Positions 9,301-16,408 of a DNA stretch of 64,000 nucleotides are shown here, piece after piece (the first letter of the stretch is position 1; each line of letters starts with the position of its first letter). The stretch comes from Gloeocapsopsis dulcis (GTDB taxonomy: Bacteria; Cyanobacteriota; Cyanobacteriia; Cyanobacteriales; Chroococcidiopsidaceae). The notes under the pieces were generated by a model. The model saw only the letters and a program-made list of their open reading frames with translations, ran no database searches and was not told the origin of the DNA. Made by a program: the position numbers and the translations under genes. The stretch lies in contig NZ_CP119968.1 in NCBI RefSeq assembly GCF_032163395.1, positions 3,250,001-3,314,000 of the forward strand. The letters are read 5' to 3'.

Positions 9301-9946
9301 AAAGCTATGGGATGTCACAACAGGAGAATGCTTGAGTACAATGCAACATCCCAGCCAGGTACGTACAGTTGCGGTAAGTTTAAATGGTCAGATAATTATT
9401 AGTGGTAGTAACGATCGCACTGTAAGACTTTGGGATTTCTCTACTAAACAATGCTACAAAATCCTCCGCGGACATACAAGTTGCATCAAGTCTGTTGCCT
9501 TAAGTCCCGATGGTCAATTCTTGGCGAGCGGCAGTGAGGATGGTATGGTTAAGCTTTGGGATCTCAGTACAGGTCAATGCTTGCAGTCGCTTTTAGCAGA
9601 TCCGAGTACGATATGGGCAGTTGTATTTAGTCCTGATGGTCAAATGTTAGCAACGAATGGCGATCGCTGTAGTGTTAAATTATGGGACGTCACAACGGGT
9701 GAATGTCTACAATCGCTGCAAGGTCACAAAAGTTGGGTGAGGGCGATCGCTTTTAGTCCTGATGGTCAAGTGGTGAGTAGTAGTCAAGACGAAACAATTA
9801 AGTTTTGGCACATCAAGACCGGAGAATGTCAGAAAACATTAAGAACTGCTAGACCTTACGAAAGTATGAATATTGCTGATATCGAAGGTTTAAGTGATGC
9901 TCAAAAAACTGCTTTAAGAGCATTAGGAGCCGTTGAGTTGTCCTAG
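6395..9946 (+). CDS. STAND NTPase: vMAP-type HTH, NB-ARC domain and 14 WD40 repeats
   Basis: A 1183-residue protein. Residues about 31-97 match the helix-turn-helix domain at the N-terminus of vWA-MoxR-associated proteins (LTDIQKIILKGAWLGYTYEE ... LKRDVGPRLW). An NB-ARC NTPase follows: P-loop GRGGIGKT at 150-157, Walker B LLVLDGFD at 225-232, LLLTSREKP at about 267-275 and GGNPLLLKM near 325. A winged-helix stretch follows, then 14 WD40 units from about residue 560 to 1150, enough for two seven-bladed propellers. STAND proteins are switches that oligomerise on NTP binding when the repeat domain senses a ligand. No enzymatic effector domain is visible, so the HTH is the likely output. The setting among polysaccharide genes suggests a regulator; a conflict or defence sensor is the alternative. 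HIP1 sites are present, so the gene is not freshly acquired. Confidence 0.9.
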   Translation: MNYSESDLDLGNKEEFKAADNAVFATQGSYLTDIQKIILKGAWLGYTYEEIADKEGYSDNYLKRDVGPRLWKILSDALGEKVSKKNFRTALQRKLEEVRSSPPQEKKITGTQRDWGEAADVTMFYGRVQEISALEQWVVSDRCRVVTILGRGGIGKTALSVKLAQQVQDNFEYVIWRSLHHAPPIKDILAELIYFLSQNKETDLPENISLRVLRLLDYLRKHRCLLVLDGFDTVLHNSNNKEFHREYEGYLQLVGCIGETLHQSCLLLTSREKPRDFFLKEGTQRLKTLQLGGLNLEEGEQIIKSSQLHGTEASFEKIMKIYGGNPLLLKMVAPIIQDVFDGNVTDFVNSGKTVFSNIKNLFDQDFERLSRMEQDIMYWLAINREPVSLRELSEDLLQEVHPLELAEALESLRQRALLEKASGLFTQQPAFAEYTTDRFIKQICFELNTQQLVLFRSHALVKAQGKEYLRNAQTRYILQPIINQLFADSGSRKSITNHLHKIIKNLQERSPLQPGYTSGNILNLLCHMQVNLNGYDLSHLKIWQACLDVNLHQVNLAYSDLDKSVFLANFGSILAIEFSSNGQFLTAVDTSGATYIWHVPEMKLRHLSKGYNTWLRVATLSPDGQTLVCASDRTVKLGDVSTGQCLKSLRGHINSVCAVAVSPDSQVLASASYDGIVKLWFADTGESLATLHGDTDHITSLAFSPNGELLISGSSTGTIELWSVSSQKRLTTLQQHTSEIQSVAFSPDGQTLASSSSDHTIKLWSVSTCECLKTLQNHTSEIQSVAFSPDGQTLASSSDRTIKLWSVSTGECVTTFKGHTGQVRTVTFNPDGQTLASSSNDQIIKIWKVSTGQCIRTLRAYTNWAASLAFSSDGLMASGSNDTTIRLWNPENGENIRSLQGHTSRVQSVTFSPDNLTLVSASNDQTLKLWSVSTGECLITLHGHQDQVRSVAFHPDGSTIISGSDDRTVKLWDVTTGECLSTMQHPSQVRTVAVSLNGQIIISGSNDRTVRLWDFSTKQCYKILRGHTSCIKSVALSPDGQFLASGSEDGMVKLWDLSTGQCLQSLLADPSTIWAVVFSPDGQMLATNGDRCSVKLWDVTTGECLQSLQGHKSWVRAIAFSPDGQVVSSSQDETIKFWHIKTGECQKTLRTARPYESMNIADIEGLSDAQKTALRALGAVELS

Positions 9947-10041
9947 AAATTAGCATAAAACTAACTTTCCACTATCCAATCATAAGGAACAGCATGAGTT
10001 ATTCTCAGCAAGCCATCGTCACCTTCAACCTACATCTTTCT

Positions 10042-10105
10042 CCCAAATTTGGGTAAGGGATTTTGAAAACAAGCACCCCTTCTTTTAATCTTAAGAGAAG
10101 GGGTG
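10042..10105. terminator. Convergent-gene hairpins
   Basis: Between the stop of the STAND gene and the stop of the minus-strand glycosyltransferase lie a perfect palindrome CCCAAATTTGGG (10042-10053) and a 10-bp perfect stem, CACCCCTTCT (10074-10083) with AGAAGGGGTG (10096-10105). There is no clean T tract on either side, so a bidirectional terminator is likely but not proven. Confidence 0.5.
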
Positions 10106-10130
10106 AAGGATGAGGCTATTCTAGTTAAAC

Positions 10131-11405
10131 TTACCTTACTTGCGATGATTGCAGTGAAGGTAAATAATTGCCTAAGCGTGAAAAAACTTCTTGTTTAACG
10201 TATTTCATTAAACCGGTTCTATAGCTAACTACATCTTCATCTACTTCTTGTAATCTTTCTGTTGTAAACTGTAGAACTTGCTCTGCTCTGTTATCCCAAG
10301 TAAAATTTTGCACCTCTTGAAAAGCACATTCAGCAATAGTATTAGCTAGCACAGGATTTTCAAATAATTTCAATATAGCTTTTTTAAAGGAATCAGGATC
10401 ATCTGGCTCTGCTAAAAGAGCATTCTGTTTATCTCTTGCTACTGTCATTATTGTTGGTAATGCTGAAGCTACAATTGGTCTTCGAGAAACCATATAGTCA
10501 AACAGCTTAAGCGGACAAGTGGCTCCAGCTAAATCCCAGTACTTACTTGTAGGAAGGATTAATACATCTGCTGCATATAAGTAAGAAGCTAATTCTGTCT
10601 GATTGACATGACCAACAAGTGTTATATTGCTTAACCCAATTTTTCGGGAAGCTTCTTGTACTTTCTGAATATCATCAGCCCATCCTCCTACAAGTACAAA
10701 TTTATAATCTGGAAGAAGACGAGCAGTTTCTAAAATTGTTGGAATACCTTTATACTCATACAAATGTCCTGAGTACAAAACTATTTTATCTTCTTGGCAA
10801 ATAGATAATTTTCTGCGGGCTAATTGTTTATCTTGATAGGGTAGAAAATTTTTAAGATCAACTGCATTAGGTGCAACTAGTATTCTGTCCCTCAGTAATC
10901 CATTGTAAATATAATTTTCAGCCAAATGAGGCAAGGTAGTCACAATACCAAGCAAATTTTTATTATTCAAAATTGCCTGATAAAAAGAACTTGATGTTTC
11001 TGGTATCGGTTCATGCCATTCCCATAAAACAGGTACACCAATTTTTAGCAGAAGATCAGCAATAGCAGGAGTACGAGTGTACACAACAGAAGGAGACTTT
11101 AAACAAGCATATAAAATAGCTATCTTATAGAAAGTTTGATTTTCATAATTGTGAGGAAAGGGGTACTTAATTTTGAGGTGAATTGGTAAGCGTATAAGCT
11201 TAAATTTATGATGCAAACCATACCAAGCTTGAAAATCTGAACTCATGCCTTGAATAGCTGATAAAATATCTCCAGAAGTAACTAACTCAAAATTCTTAAG
11301 TTTTTGAGAGAAGGCTTGAGCCATTTTAGCTATCTGTATTGTATGAGCCATTTTTGAAGGCAAATTACCTTTTGTTAAATAAATCAAATTATTTAATGTT
11401 TTCAT
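10131..11405 (-). CDS. Family 4 (GT-B) glycosyltransferase, paralogue A
   Basis: A 424-residue GT-B enzyme. The ATG at 11405 is chosen because a ribosome site (AGGA) lies directly upstream and because the paralogue at 12342 aligns from this point (YLTKGNLPS against YISEGNLPS). A GTG at 11483 would add 26 unlikely residues. The C-terminal donor domain has LYSGHLYEYKGIPTILETA, VGGWADD, LVGHV and the PLKLFDYMVSRRPIVAS element, which contacts the nucleotide sugar. It probably transfers a hexose in polysaccharide assembly. The gene is convergent with the STAND gene and divergent from its paralogue. It lies in the HIP1-free AT-rich segment. Confidence 0.88.
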   Translation of the reverse strand: MKTLNNLIYLTKGNLPSKMAHTIQIAKMAQAFSQKLKNFELVTSGDILSAIQGMSSDFQAWYGLHHKFKLIRLPIHLKIKYPFPHNYENQTFYKIAILYACLKSPSVVYTRTPAIADLLLKIGVPVLWEWHEPIPETSSSFYQAILNNKNLLGIVTTLPHLAENYIYNGLLRDRILVAPNAVDLKNFLPYQDKQLARRKLSICQEDKIVLYSGHLYEYKGIPTILETARLLPDYKFVLVGGWADDIQKVQEASRKIGLSNITLVGHVNQTELASYLYAADVLILPTSKYWDLAGATCPLKLFDYMVSRRPIVASALPTIMTVARDKQNALLAEPDDPDSFKKAILKLFENPVLANTIAECAFQEVQNFTWDNRAEQVLQFTTERLQEVDEDVVSYRTGLMKYVKQEVFSRLGNYLPSLQSSQVR

Positions 11406-11848
11406 TTTTCCTGTACATTCAAGTATTATTGATGGTTTATTAAAAAGCAGAGAATAAATTAAGACTTGTCCAAAAGTAGGCACTTAATATTTTATTAAAA
11501 TTTTATTTCTTATAATTATATAAAAGTTCAGTGTTTTACCTACTCTATAAATCTGTTATTTTCTTTAAAATTAAATTGTTTGTTTAAGCTTAGCATATAA
11601 TTTTAAACGGTTCTTTCCCTTCATAGCAAATGCAACAATTAAATACAGTTATTTTTTACTACTCTTTTACTTCATCAGAATTGGTTAACATACTTTACGA
11701 GTTAAACCAGTATGTCTGAAAAACTAAGTTTCATATGGATAATTTAGTTCTGTAATCCTCCTAAACAAATCTATCTTTTCTGTATAGACAAACCTTTATA
11801 GCTAGTAGAATATAGAAGTATTTTAATAACACCTAAGGAAGTAACTCA

Positions 11849-12284
11849 ACTCTAAGCTAAAGTAGTGGTAATTGCTGCTCATAGTGCTAGTCTTACAAAT
11901 ATAATATTTGCCCAAAGTTTAATTGCTATTAAACCTTTTGTTTCAATAAGCGTTTTTTTTATTAGCGCAGGCATTAGATTTTCAACATGGATATTTAGTA
12001 TCAGAACTAGATACAGAAAATCAGTAAAATGAGAATTTTAAAGATATAGTAATCAAGGCTGATAAAATACAGTGACTAGTATTAAAAATGCTACAAGCAG
12101 ATTAAAGCTTGATAGCTAGCCTAACACCTGTTGATAAAACTACCTAGTAATTACGGACGCACTCTTGCGCACAAAATAAACTACTGAAGTTTTATATATT
12201 GACCCTCATGAACTTTTAGTAGAGCATAGCAATAAGTCAATATTGGCTAAAGTAGGTGTTACTAATACTTTGATGTTTAACTGA
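11849..12284 (+). pseudogene. Decayed coding remnant between two glycosyltransferases
   Basis: The plus strand shows protein-like pieces broken by frame changes and stops. One is an AKVVVIAAHSASL-like stretch from about 11856. Others are an AQALDFQHGYLVSELDTENQ-like piece near 11965 and LIASLTPVDKTT near 12115. An open piece at 12180-12281 reads VLYIDPHELLVEHSNKSI and ends in TGA at 12282. The pieces keep one strand and order, as expected of a dead gene of about 140 codons or more. I cannot name the family. It lies directly upstream of the glycosyltransferase at 12342, so it was probably part of the same cluster. Chance open pieces in AT-rich DNA are the alternative. Confidence 0.4.
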
Positions 12285-12341
12285 TTGGCTACAAGCCTCA
12301 TTGAAAATAAAAAGACTCGGCTAGATTATTCGGAGATAGCT

Positions 12342-13562
12342 TTGAAAATAATCTACATTTCTGAAGGCAACTTACCTTCTCAAGAAGCAAATTCTATACA
12401 AGTTGCCAAAATGGCTCAAGCTTTTGCTCAAAAGGTTGAAGAATTTGAACTCGTTACTCTAGGTGATTTATGGTCTTTTGTAAGAAATTATAAGTTTGAT
12501 TTTCAGAATTGGTATGGACTAACCCGAGAATATAAAATTACCCAACTACCTTTACTTTGTAAAACTACTTATCCTTTTCCTCGAAAATATCGCAATAAGT
12601 TTCGCAGTCAACATTTCTCGCGCTGGGCAGCTTTTTATGCTGGCATGAAATCTCCTGATTTAGTATATACTAGGTCAAAACAAGCAGCAAAAATTGCACT
12701 AAAGTTAGGTTTAAATGTTTTGTACGAATGGCATTTACCTGTTGAGAAGGGCTTTTTCCCAAAACAAATTACTAAACACAATTTTTTAGGTATTGTAACT
12801 ATCTCCCAACAATTAGCAAGTGAATATGTCACAGCAGGTCTTCCTGTAGACAAGGTACTAGTTGAGCATGATGGCGTCAATTTAGAACACTTTCTTCCCT
12901 ATCAAACCAAGGAAGAAGCTCGGCAAAAATTAAATCTTCCTTTGAGTACACCAATAGTAGTATATGCAGGTCACTTATATGACTTTAAAGGAATACCAAC
13001 TATTTATCAGGTAGCTCAATTAATACCAAATTGCTTATTTCTGTTAGTAGGAGGCTGGAAAGAGGATATCGAACAAGCTCGACAAGTGTGTCAACGTGAT
13101 GGTCTTGTGAATGTAAAAATTGTTGGACACATACCTCAAACTCAAGTACCCACATATTTGTATGCAAGTGATGTTCTTATCTTACCGAATAGTGGCAACC
13201 ACATTTGGTCAGCGACAACTTCTCCGCTAAAACTATTTGAATATATGGCAACACATCGACCAATAGTTGCTTCTGCTTTACCCAATATTACTACTGTTCT
13301 ACAACATAAGAAAAATGCCCTCTTAGCCAAACCAGACTGTCCTAAATCATTCAAGCAAGCAATAGAAGAATTGCTCATCAGTCCTCAAATAGGAAAAGCA
13401 CTTGCAGAACAAGCTTTTCAAGATGTCCAGTACTACACCTGGGAACATCGAGCTGAACGTATTCTTCAGTTTCTCACAAATAAACTTCAAGAAGCCGATT
13501 ACGTTCCCCAATCTAAATTTTATCTTCAAGTTTTGAAGACATTAGCTAGTAAAACTGGCTAA
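12342..13562 (+). CDS. Family 4 (GT-B) glycosyltransferase, paralogue B
   Basis: A 406-residue relative of the gene at 10131: same GNLPS start, AKMAQAF, WYGL, YPFP, YEWH, and the donor-site run LYDFKGIPT, VGGWKED and PLKLFEYMATHRPIVAS. An in-frame stop at 12282 bars a longer start. I prefer the TTG at 12342 because GGAG at 12332-12335 is correctly spaced and the paralogue starts here; a TTG at 12285 would add 19 residues. The enzyme probably adds a sugar to the same polysaccharide as its neighbours. The two paralogues face away from each other across a decayed gene, which points to duplication followed by rearrangement. Confidence 0.87.
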   Translation: MKIIYISEGNLPSQEANSIQVAKMAQAFAQKVEEFELVTLGDLWSFVRNYKFDFQNWYGLTREYKITQLPLLCKTTYPFPRKYRNKFRSQHFSRWAAFYAGMKSPDLVYTRSKQAAKIALKLGLNVLYEWHLPVEKGFFPKQITKHNFLGIVTISQQLASEYVTAGLPVDKVLVEHDGVNLEHFLPYQTKEEARQKLNLPLSTPIVVYAGHLYDFKGIPTIYQVAQLIPNCLFLLVGGWKEDIEQARQVCQRDGLVNVKIVGHIPQTQVPTYLYASDVLILPNSGNHIWSATTSPLKLFEYMATHRPIVASALPNITTVLQHKKNALLAKPDCPKSFKQAIEELLISPQIGKALAEQAFQDVQYYTWEHRAERILQFLTNKLQEADYVPQSKFYLQVLKTLASKTG

Positions 13563-13664
13563 TGACTACTGAAATACTATATTTTAATTAGATTGCTCTG
13601 ATGTTTTTATAAGTTAAATAAGAAGCTGATTTTCACATCAAAACATTAAACCAGGAATTAATAT

Positions 13665-14351
13665 ATGCTAAAAAAAATACATAAAAAATTTTATAATTCT
13701 GTTAACTATGCTTCTAAACAAATATCTCGAAAAGGTATTTACAGCTTTCTAGAGAATGAGTTTACTCAAATTCAAGCAAAAGAAAAAGTTCTGAATGTTG
13801 GTGCGGGAGGCGACATTGGTCTTCTCATAAACGAATATGCACAAAAAAACGACTTTCAAGTAGTTTCTCTAGATATTGACGCGCAAACTAATCCAGATAT
13901 TGTAGGAGATATATGTACTTACAATTTTGGTGATAAAGATATTTTTGATTGTATTGTTGTTTGTGAAGTTCTTGAACATGTAAGCTTACCCCACTTAGCT
14001 ATTGAACAAATTTACACATTATTGAAACAAAATGGTAGACTTATTCTTACAGTTCCTTTTATTTTTCCTCTTCATTGTCGTCCCTACGACTATTATAGAT
14101 TTACAAAATATGGTCTAGCATTTTTGTTAAAAAAATTTAGATATTTAAATATTATCGAGAGAAACTCCTGGGCTGATGCTATTAATGTATTAATCCTTAG
14201 ATTGGTTAAAGAAAAGAGAAAAAAGACTATAATGATTGCACCATTTTTAATCACTTTTTCTTGTTTATTAATTCCTGTTAATTGGTTATTTGCAAAAATT
14301 ATTCCTACAGATTTTATTACAACAGGATACGTAGTAACAGCAAAAAAATAA
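13665..14351 (+). CDS. SAM-dependent class I methyltransferase
   Basis: A 228-residue protein. Motif I is VLNVGAGGDIGLLI (about residues 44-57). An acidic end of strand 2, VSLDID, is near residue 70, and VVCEVLEHV near 103 is the methyltransferase_11 signature, followed by GRLILTVPF. HCRPYDYYRFTKYGL after strand 5 is common in methyltransferases of polysaccharide clusters. It probably methylates a sugar or a lipid-linked intermediate. It is 18 bases from the sulfotransferase downstream, so both are probably tailoring enzymes of one transcript. The coding region is AT-rich and contains no HIP1 site. The C-terminus has a hydrophobic stretch near residues 190-210 that may touch the membrane. Confidence 0.83.
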   Translation: MLKKIHKKFYNSVNYASKQISRKGIYSFLENEFTQIQAKEKVLNVGAGGDIGLLINEYAQKNDFQVVSLDIDAQTNPDIVGDICTYNFGDKDIFDCIVVCEVLEHVSLPHLAIEQIYTLLKQNGRLILTVPFIFPLHCRPYDYYRFTKYGLAFLLKKFRYLNIIERNSWADAINVLILRLVKEKRKKTIMIAPFLITFSCLLIPVNWLFAKIIPTDFITTGYVVTAKK

Positions 14352-14369
14352 TTAATATATTAAACAAAT

Positions 14370-15305
14370 ATGAAATCTAAAATCAACTTGATTGATTGCC
14401 CTTTTTTTATTGTTTTTGAGCCAAGATCAGGCTCTACTTTGCTTGCCAACTTACTGGTGAAATCGGCAGATATAGCTTTGCCACCAGAAAGTAACTTTAT
14501 CAAGGTAATTCTGTCAAATTATCCCAAGAATTTAGTAGAAGACGAGCAAGATTTACAGATAATAACAAGTATATTATACAAGGATATAAAGTTTGAAGAT
14601 TGGAATATTAATGTAGAGGAAATAACTAGGTTTGTTCAACCAAGCTTACCTATCAGTGTAAAAGATTTTATTTTAACCATATGTACAATTTATAAGAACA
14701 AGAATTTTCCAACAGCAAAAATATTTGGATTAAAGCATACTTACTATTTAATAGAATCTGAAAAGATAAAATTGATGTTTCCAAGTTCTAAATTTATTGG
14801 GCTTGTAAGGGACGGAAGAGCCGTTTTTAACTCTAAAAAGAATAGTATATATTCGGTTACTGGTCAACCATTTGAAACCAATCCTTATAGAGCAGCGAAG
14901 CAATGGTGTAAAACCCTAAACCTCCTAAAAAAACTCAGTACAAAGTATCCAAAAGACACATTTACTTTATATTACGAAGAATTAATAAATTCACCTGATG
15001 AAACCGTTAGATTACTATGTATTTTTTTAGGCGTTGCATATAGAGGTAATAATTTAGATAGAAAATATACAGTTCCTAGAAGATATGGTAATTTGCATAA
15101 AAATATTTATAAAGAAGCAATGCCTGACCGAATAGAAGTATGGAGAAGTTCTTTATCAGCTAATGAAATATATGCATTTGAATCAATTGCATATAAATAT
15201 CTAATTTTAGCAGGCTATGAATTAATTAATAATTATTTCATCCTTAAAATGAAGCGTATTAAAGAAATTTTACAACTACCTTTTAAATACCTATTGAGCA
15301 GCTAA
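14370..15305 (+). CDS. PAPS-dependent sulfotransferase
   Basis: A 311-residue protein. The 5'-phosphosulfate-binding loop FEPRSGSTLLANLL lies at residues 17-30 and the 3'-phosphate motif LVRDGRAVFNS at 145-155. A downstream YYEELINSPDETVRLLCIFLG segment and the KYTVPRRYG region correspond to the usual sulfotransferase helices. The enzyme would transfer sulfate from PAPS to a hydroxyl, most plausibly of a sugar in the exopolysaccharide encoded around it. It follows the methyltransferase by 18 bases. The gene is among the most AT-rich in the window, unlike the housekeeping genes from 15659 on. The substrate could also be a lipid or a peptide; the neighbourhood argues for glycan. Confidence 0.85.
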   Translation: MKSKINLIDCPFFIVFEPRSGSTLLANLLVKSADIALPPESNFIKVILSNYPKNLVEDEQDLQIITSILYKDIKFEDWNINVEEITRFVQPSLPISVKDFILTICTIYKNKNFPTAKIFGLKHTYYLIESEKIKLMFPSSKFIGLVRDGRAVFNSKKNSIYSVTGQPFETNPYRAAKQWCKTLNLLKKLSTKYPKDTFTLYYEELINSPDETVRLLCIFLGVAYRGNNLDRKYTVPRRYGNLHKNIYKEAMPDRIEVWRSSLSANEIYAFESIAYKYLILAGYELINNYFILKMKRIKEILQLPFKYLLSS

Positions 15306-15658
15306 GTTGGAAATTTACAGCAGTGGAAGCTGAATCAAGCAAGTGAAGAAGTTTCTTTTGTTGCTAACTCAATAGAAATCTTGTTAACTTACGAAATCAC
15401 GTAAGTTACGATTATAGCAGCGATACGAACACCAGTACCTAAGAAATGGAGTTGCTAGCAACGAAACAAAAGGTTTGTCTTCTCATACGAGTCTTCCAAA
15501 ATGCCTGGGCTTATCGGGCTATTAATGTTTGTTTCATCTGATCCTGCTAGCCTGATATAGTAGTTATCTAATAATCTACAGAAGAATTCCTTTATTAAAA
15601 TTTATTGTGATAGGGAAAGGCTTGTGTAAAAGCTCTGATGTGTCTAAGCACTAAGCGT
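15306..15658. other. Intergenic region with palindromes
   Basis: About 350 bases without a gene. A perfect 8-bp stem, AACTTACG (15386-15393) with CGTAAGTT (15100+300 to 15407), loops over six bases and may end the sulfotransferase transcript, although no T tract follows. GTTGCTAGCAAC at 15451-15462 is a perfect palindrome. No promoter is clear for the next gene. Confidence 0.4.
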
Positions 15659-16267
15659 ATGGGCAAGTATCGCTACATTCTATTTAATAAGCCATACGGT
15701 GTTTTAAGTCAATTTACCGATAATAGTGACGAAGCGAGACGTACGCTTAAGGACTATATCGCGGTTCCTGGGGTGTATCCTGTTGGACGCTTAGATTGGG
15801 ACAGCGAAGGGTTGATGCTATTAACTGATCGCGGACAGCTGCAACATCGTCTCTCACATCCACAGTTTCAGCACCTCCGTACCTATTGGGTACAAGTTGA
15901 AAGAATTCCTGACGCTGCGGCGTTGCATCAATTACAGCAAGGAGTCGTCATTGATAACTACCAAACGCGACCAGCAGCAGTGCGGTTATTTGATGTTGAA
16001 CCAGCAATTCCACCACGATCGCATCCCATTCGCTTTCGGAAGAATGTTCCCACTGCTTGGTTAGAAATGACACTGACAGAAGGTAAAAACCGTCAGGTAC
16101 GAAAAATGACTGCAAAAGTAGGTTTTCCGACTTTACGACTAATTCGAGTAGCGATCGCTCACCTGCAACTAGGAGATCTTCAACCTGGACAATGGCGCTA
16201 TCTGAATCCTCAAGAAGAATCTTTATTAAAACTCTTATGGCAACAACCGCAGCATTATAAACATTGA
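15659..16267 (+). CDS. RsuA/RluE-family rRNA pseudouridine synthase
   Basis: A 202-residue enzyme that isomerises a uridine in rRNA; RluE acts on 23S rRNA near U2457. The start YRYILFNKPYGVLSQFT is the RluE subgroup signature. GRLDWDSEGLMLLTDRG holds the catalytic aspartate (about residue 42), and KNRQVRKMTAKVGFPTLRLIR is the usual C-terminal motif. There is no S4 domain, as in RluE. I start at the ATG at 15659; an ATG at 15638 would add seven residues and neither has a clear ribosome site. HIP1 and normal base composition resume here, marking the end of the AT-rich segment. Confidence 0.88.
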   Translation: MGKYRYILFNKPYGVLSQFTDNSDEARRTLKDYIAVPGVYPVGRLDWDSEGLMLLTDRGQLQHRLSHPQFQHLRTYWVQVERIPDAAALHQLQQGVVIDNYQTRPAAVRLFDVEPAIPPRSHPIRFRKNVPTAWLEMTLTEGKNRQVRKMTAKVGFPTLRLIRVAIAHLQLGDLQPGQWRYLNPQEESLLKLLWQQPQHYKH

Positions 16268-16408
16268 TCGCCTGATCGTCAAATCAGTCGCGATAACTAA
16301 ATTAAATACAGAACTGCTAAGTAATTGTGGGCAGGAGCCATAAATTGTGGCAAGTTGGATGATGTAGCCAATCACAAAGTGCTATATTGCCTCAAAGCTA
16401 TTGATAAT

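Noticed and set aside
8330-9850. Tandem DNA repeats that might be a CRISPR array or minisatellite
   Set aside because: They are in-frame WD40 repeats of 123-126 bases with diverged sequence, except two recent copies.
6395-9946. STAND protein as a stand-alone anti-phage system
   Set aside because: No nuclease, TIR, protease or membrane effector domain is present and no defence genes lie next to it. It remains possible, so I list a regulatory role first.
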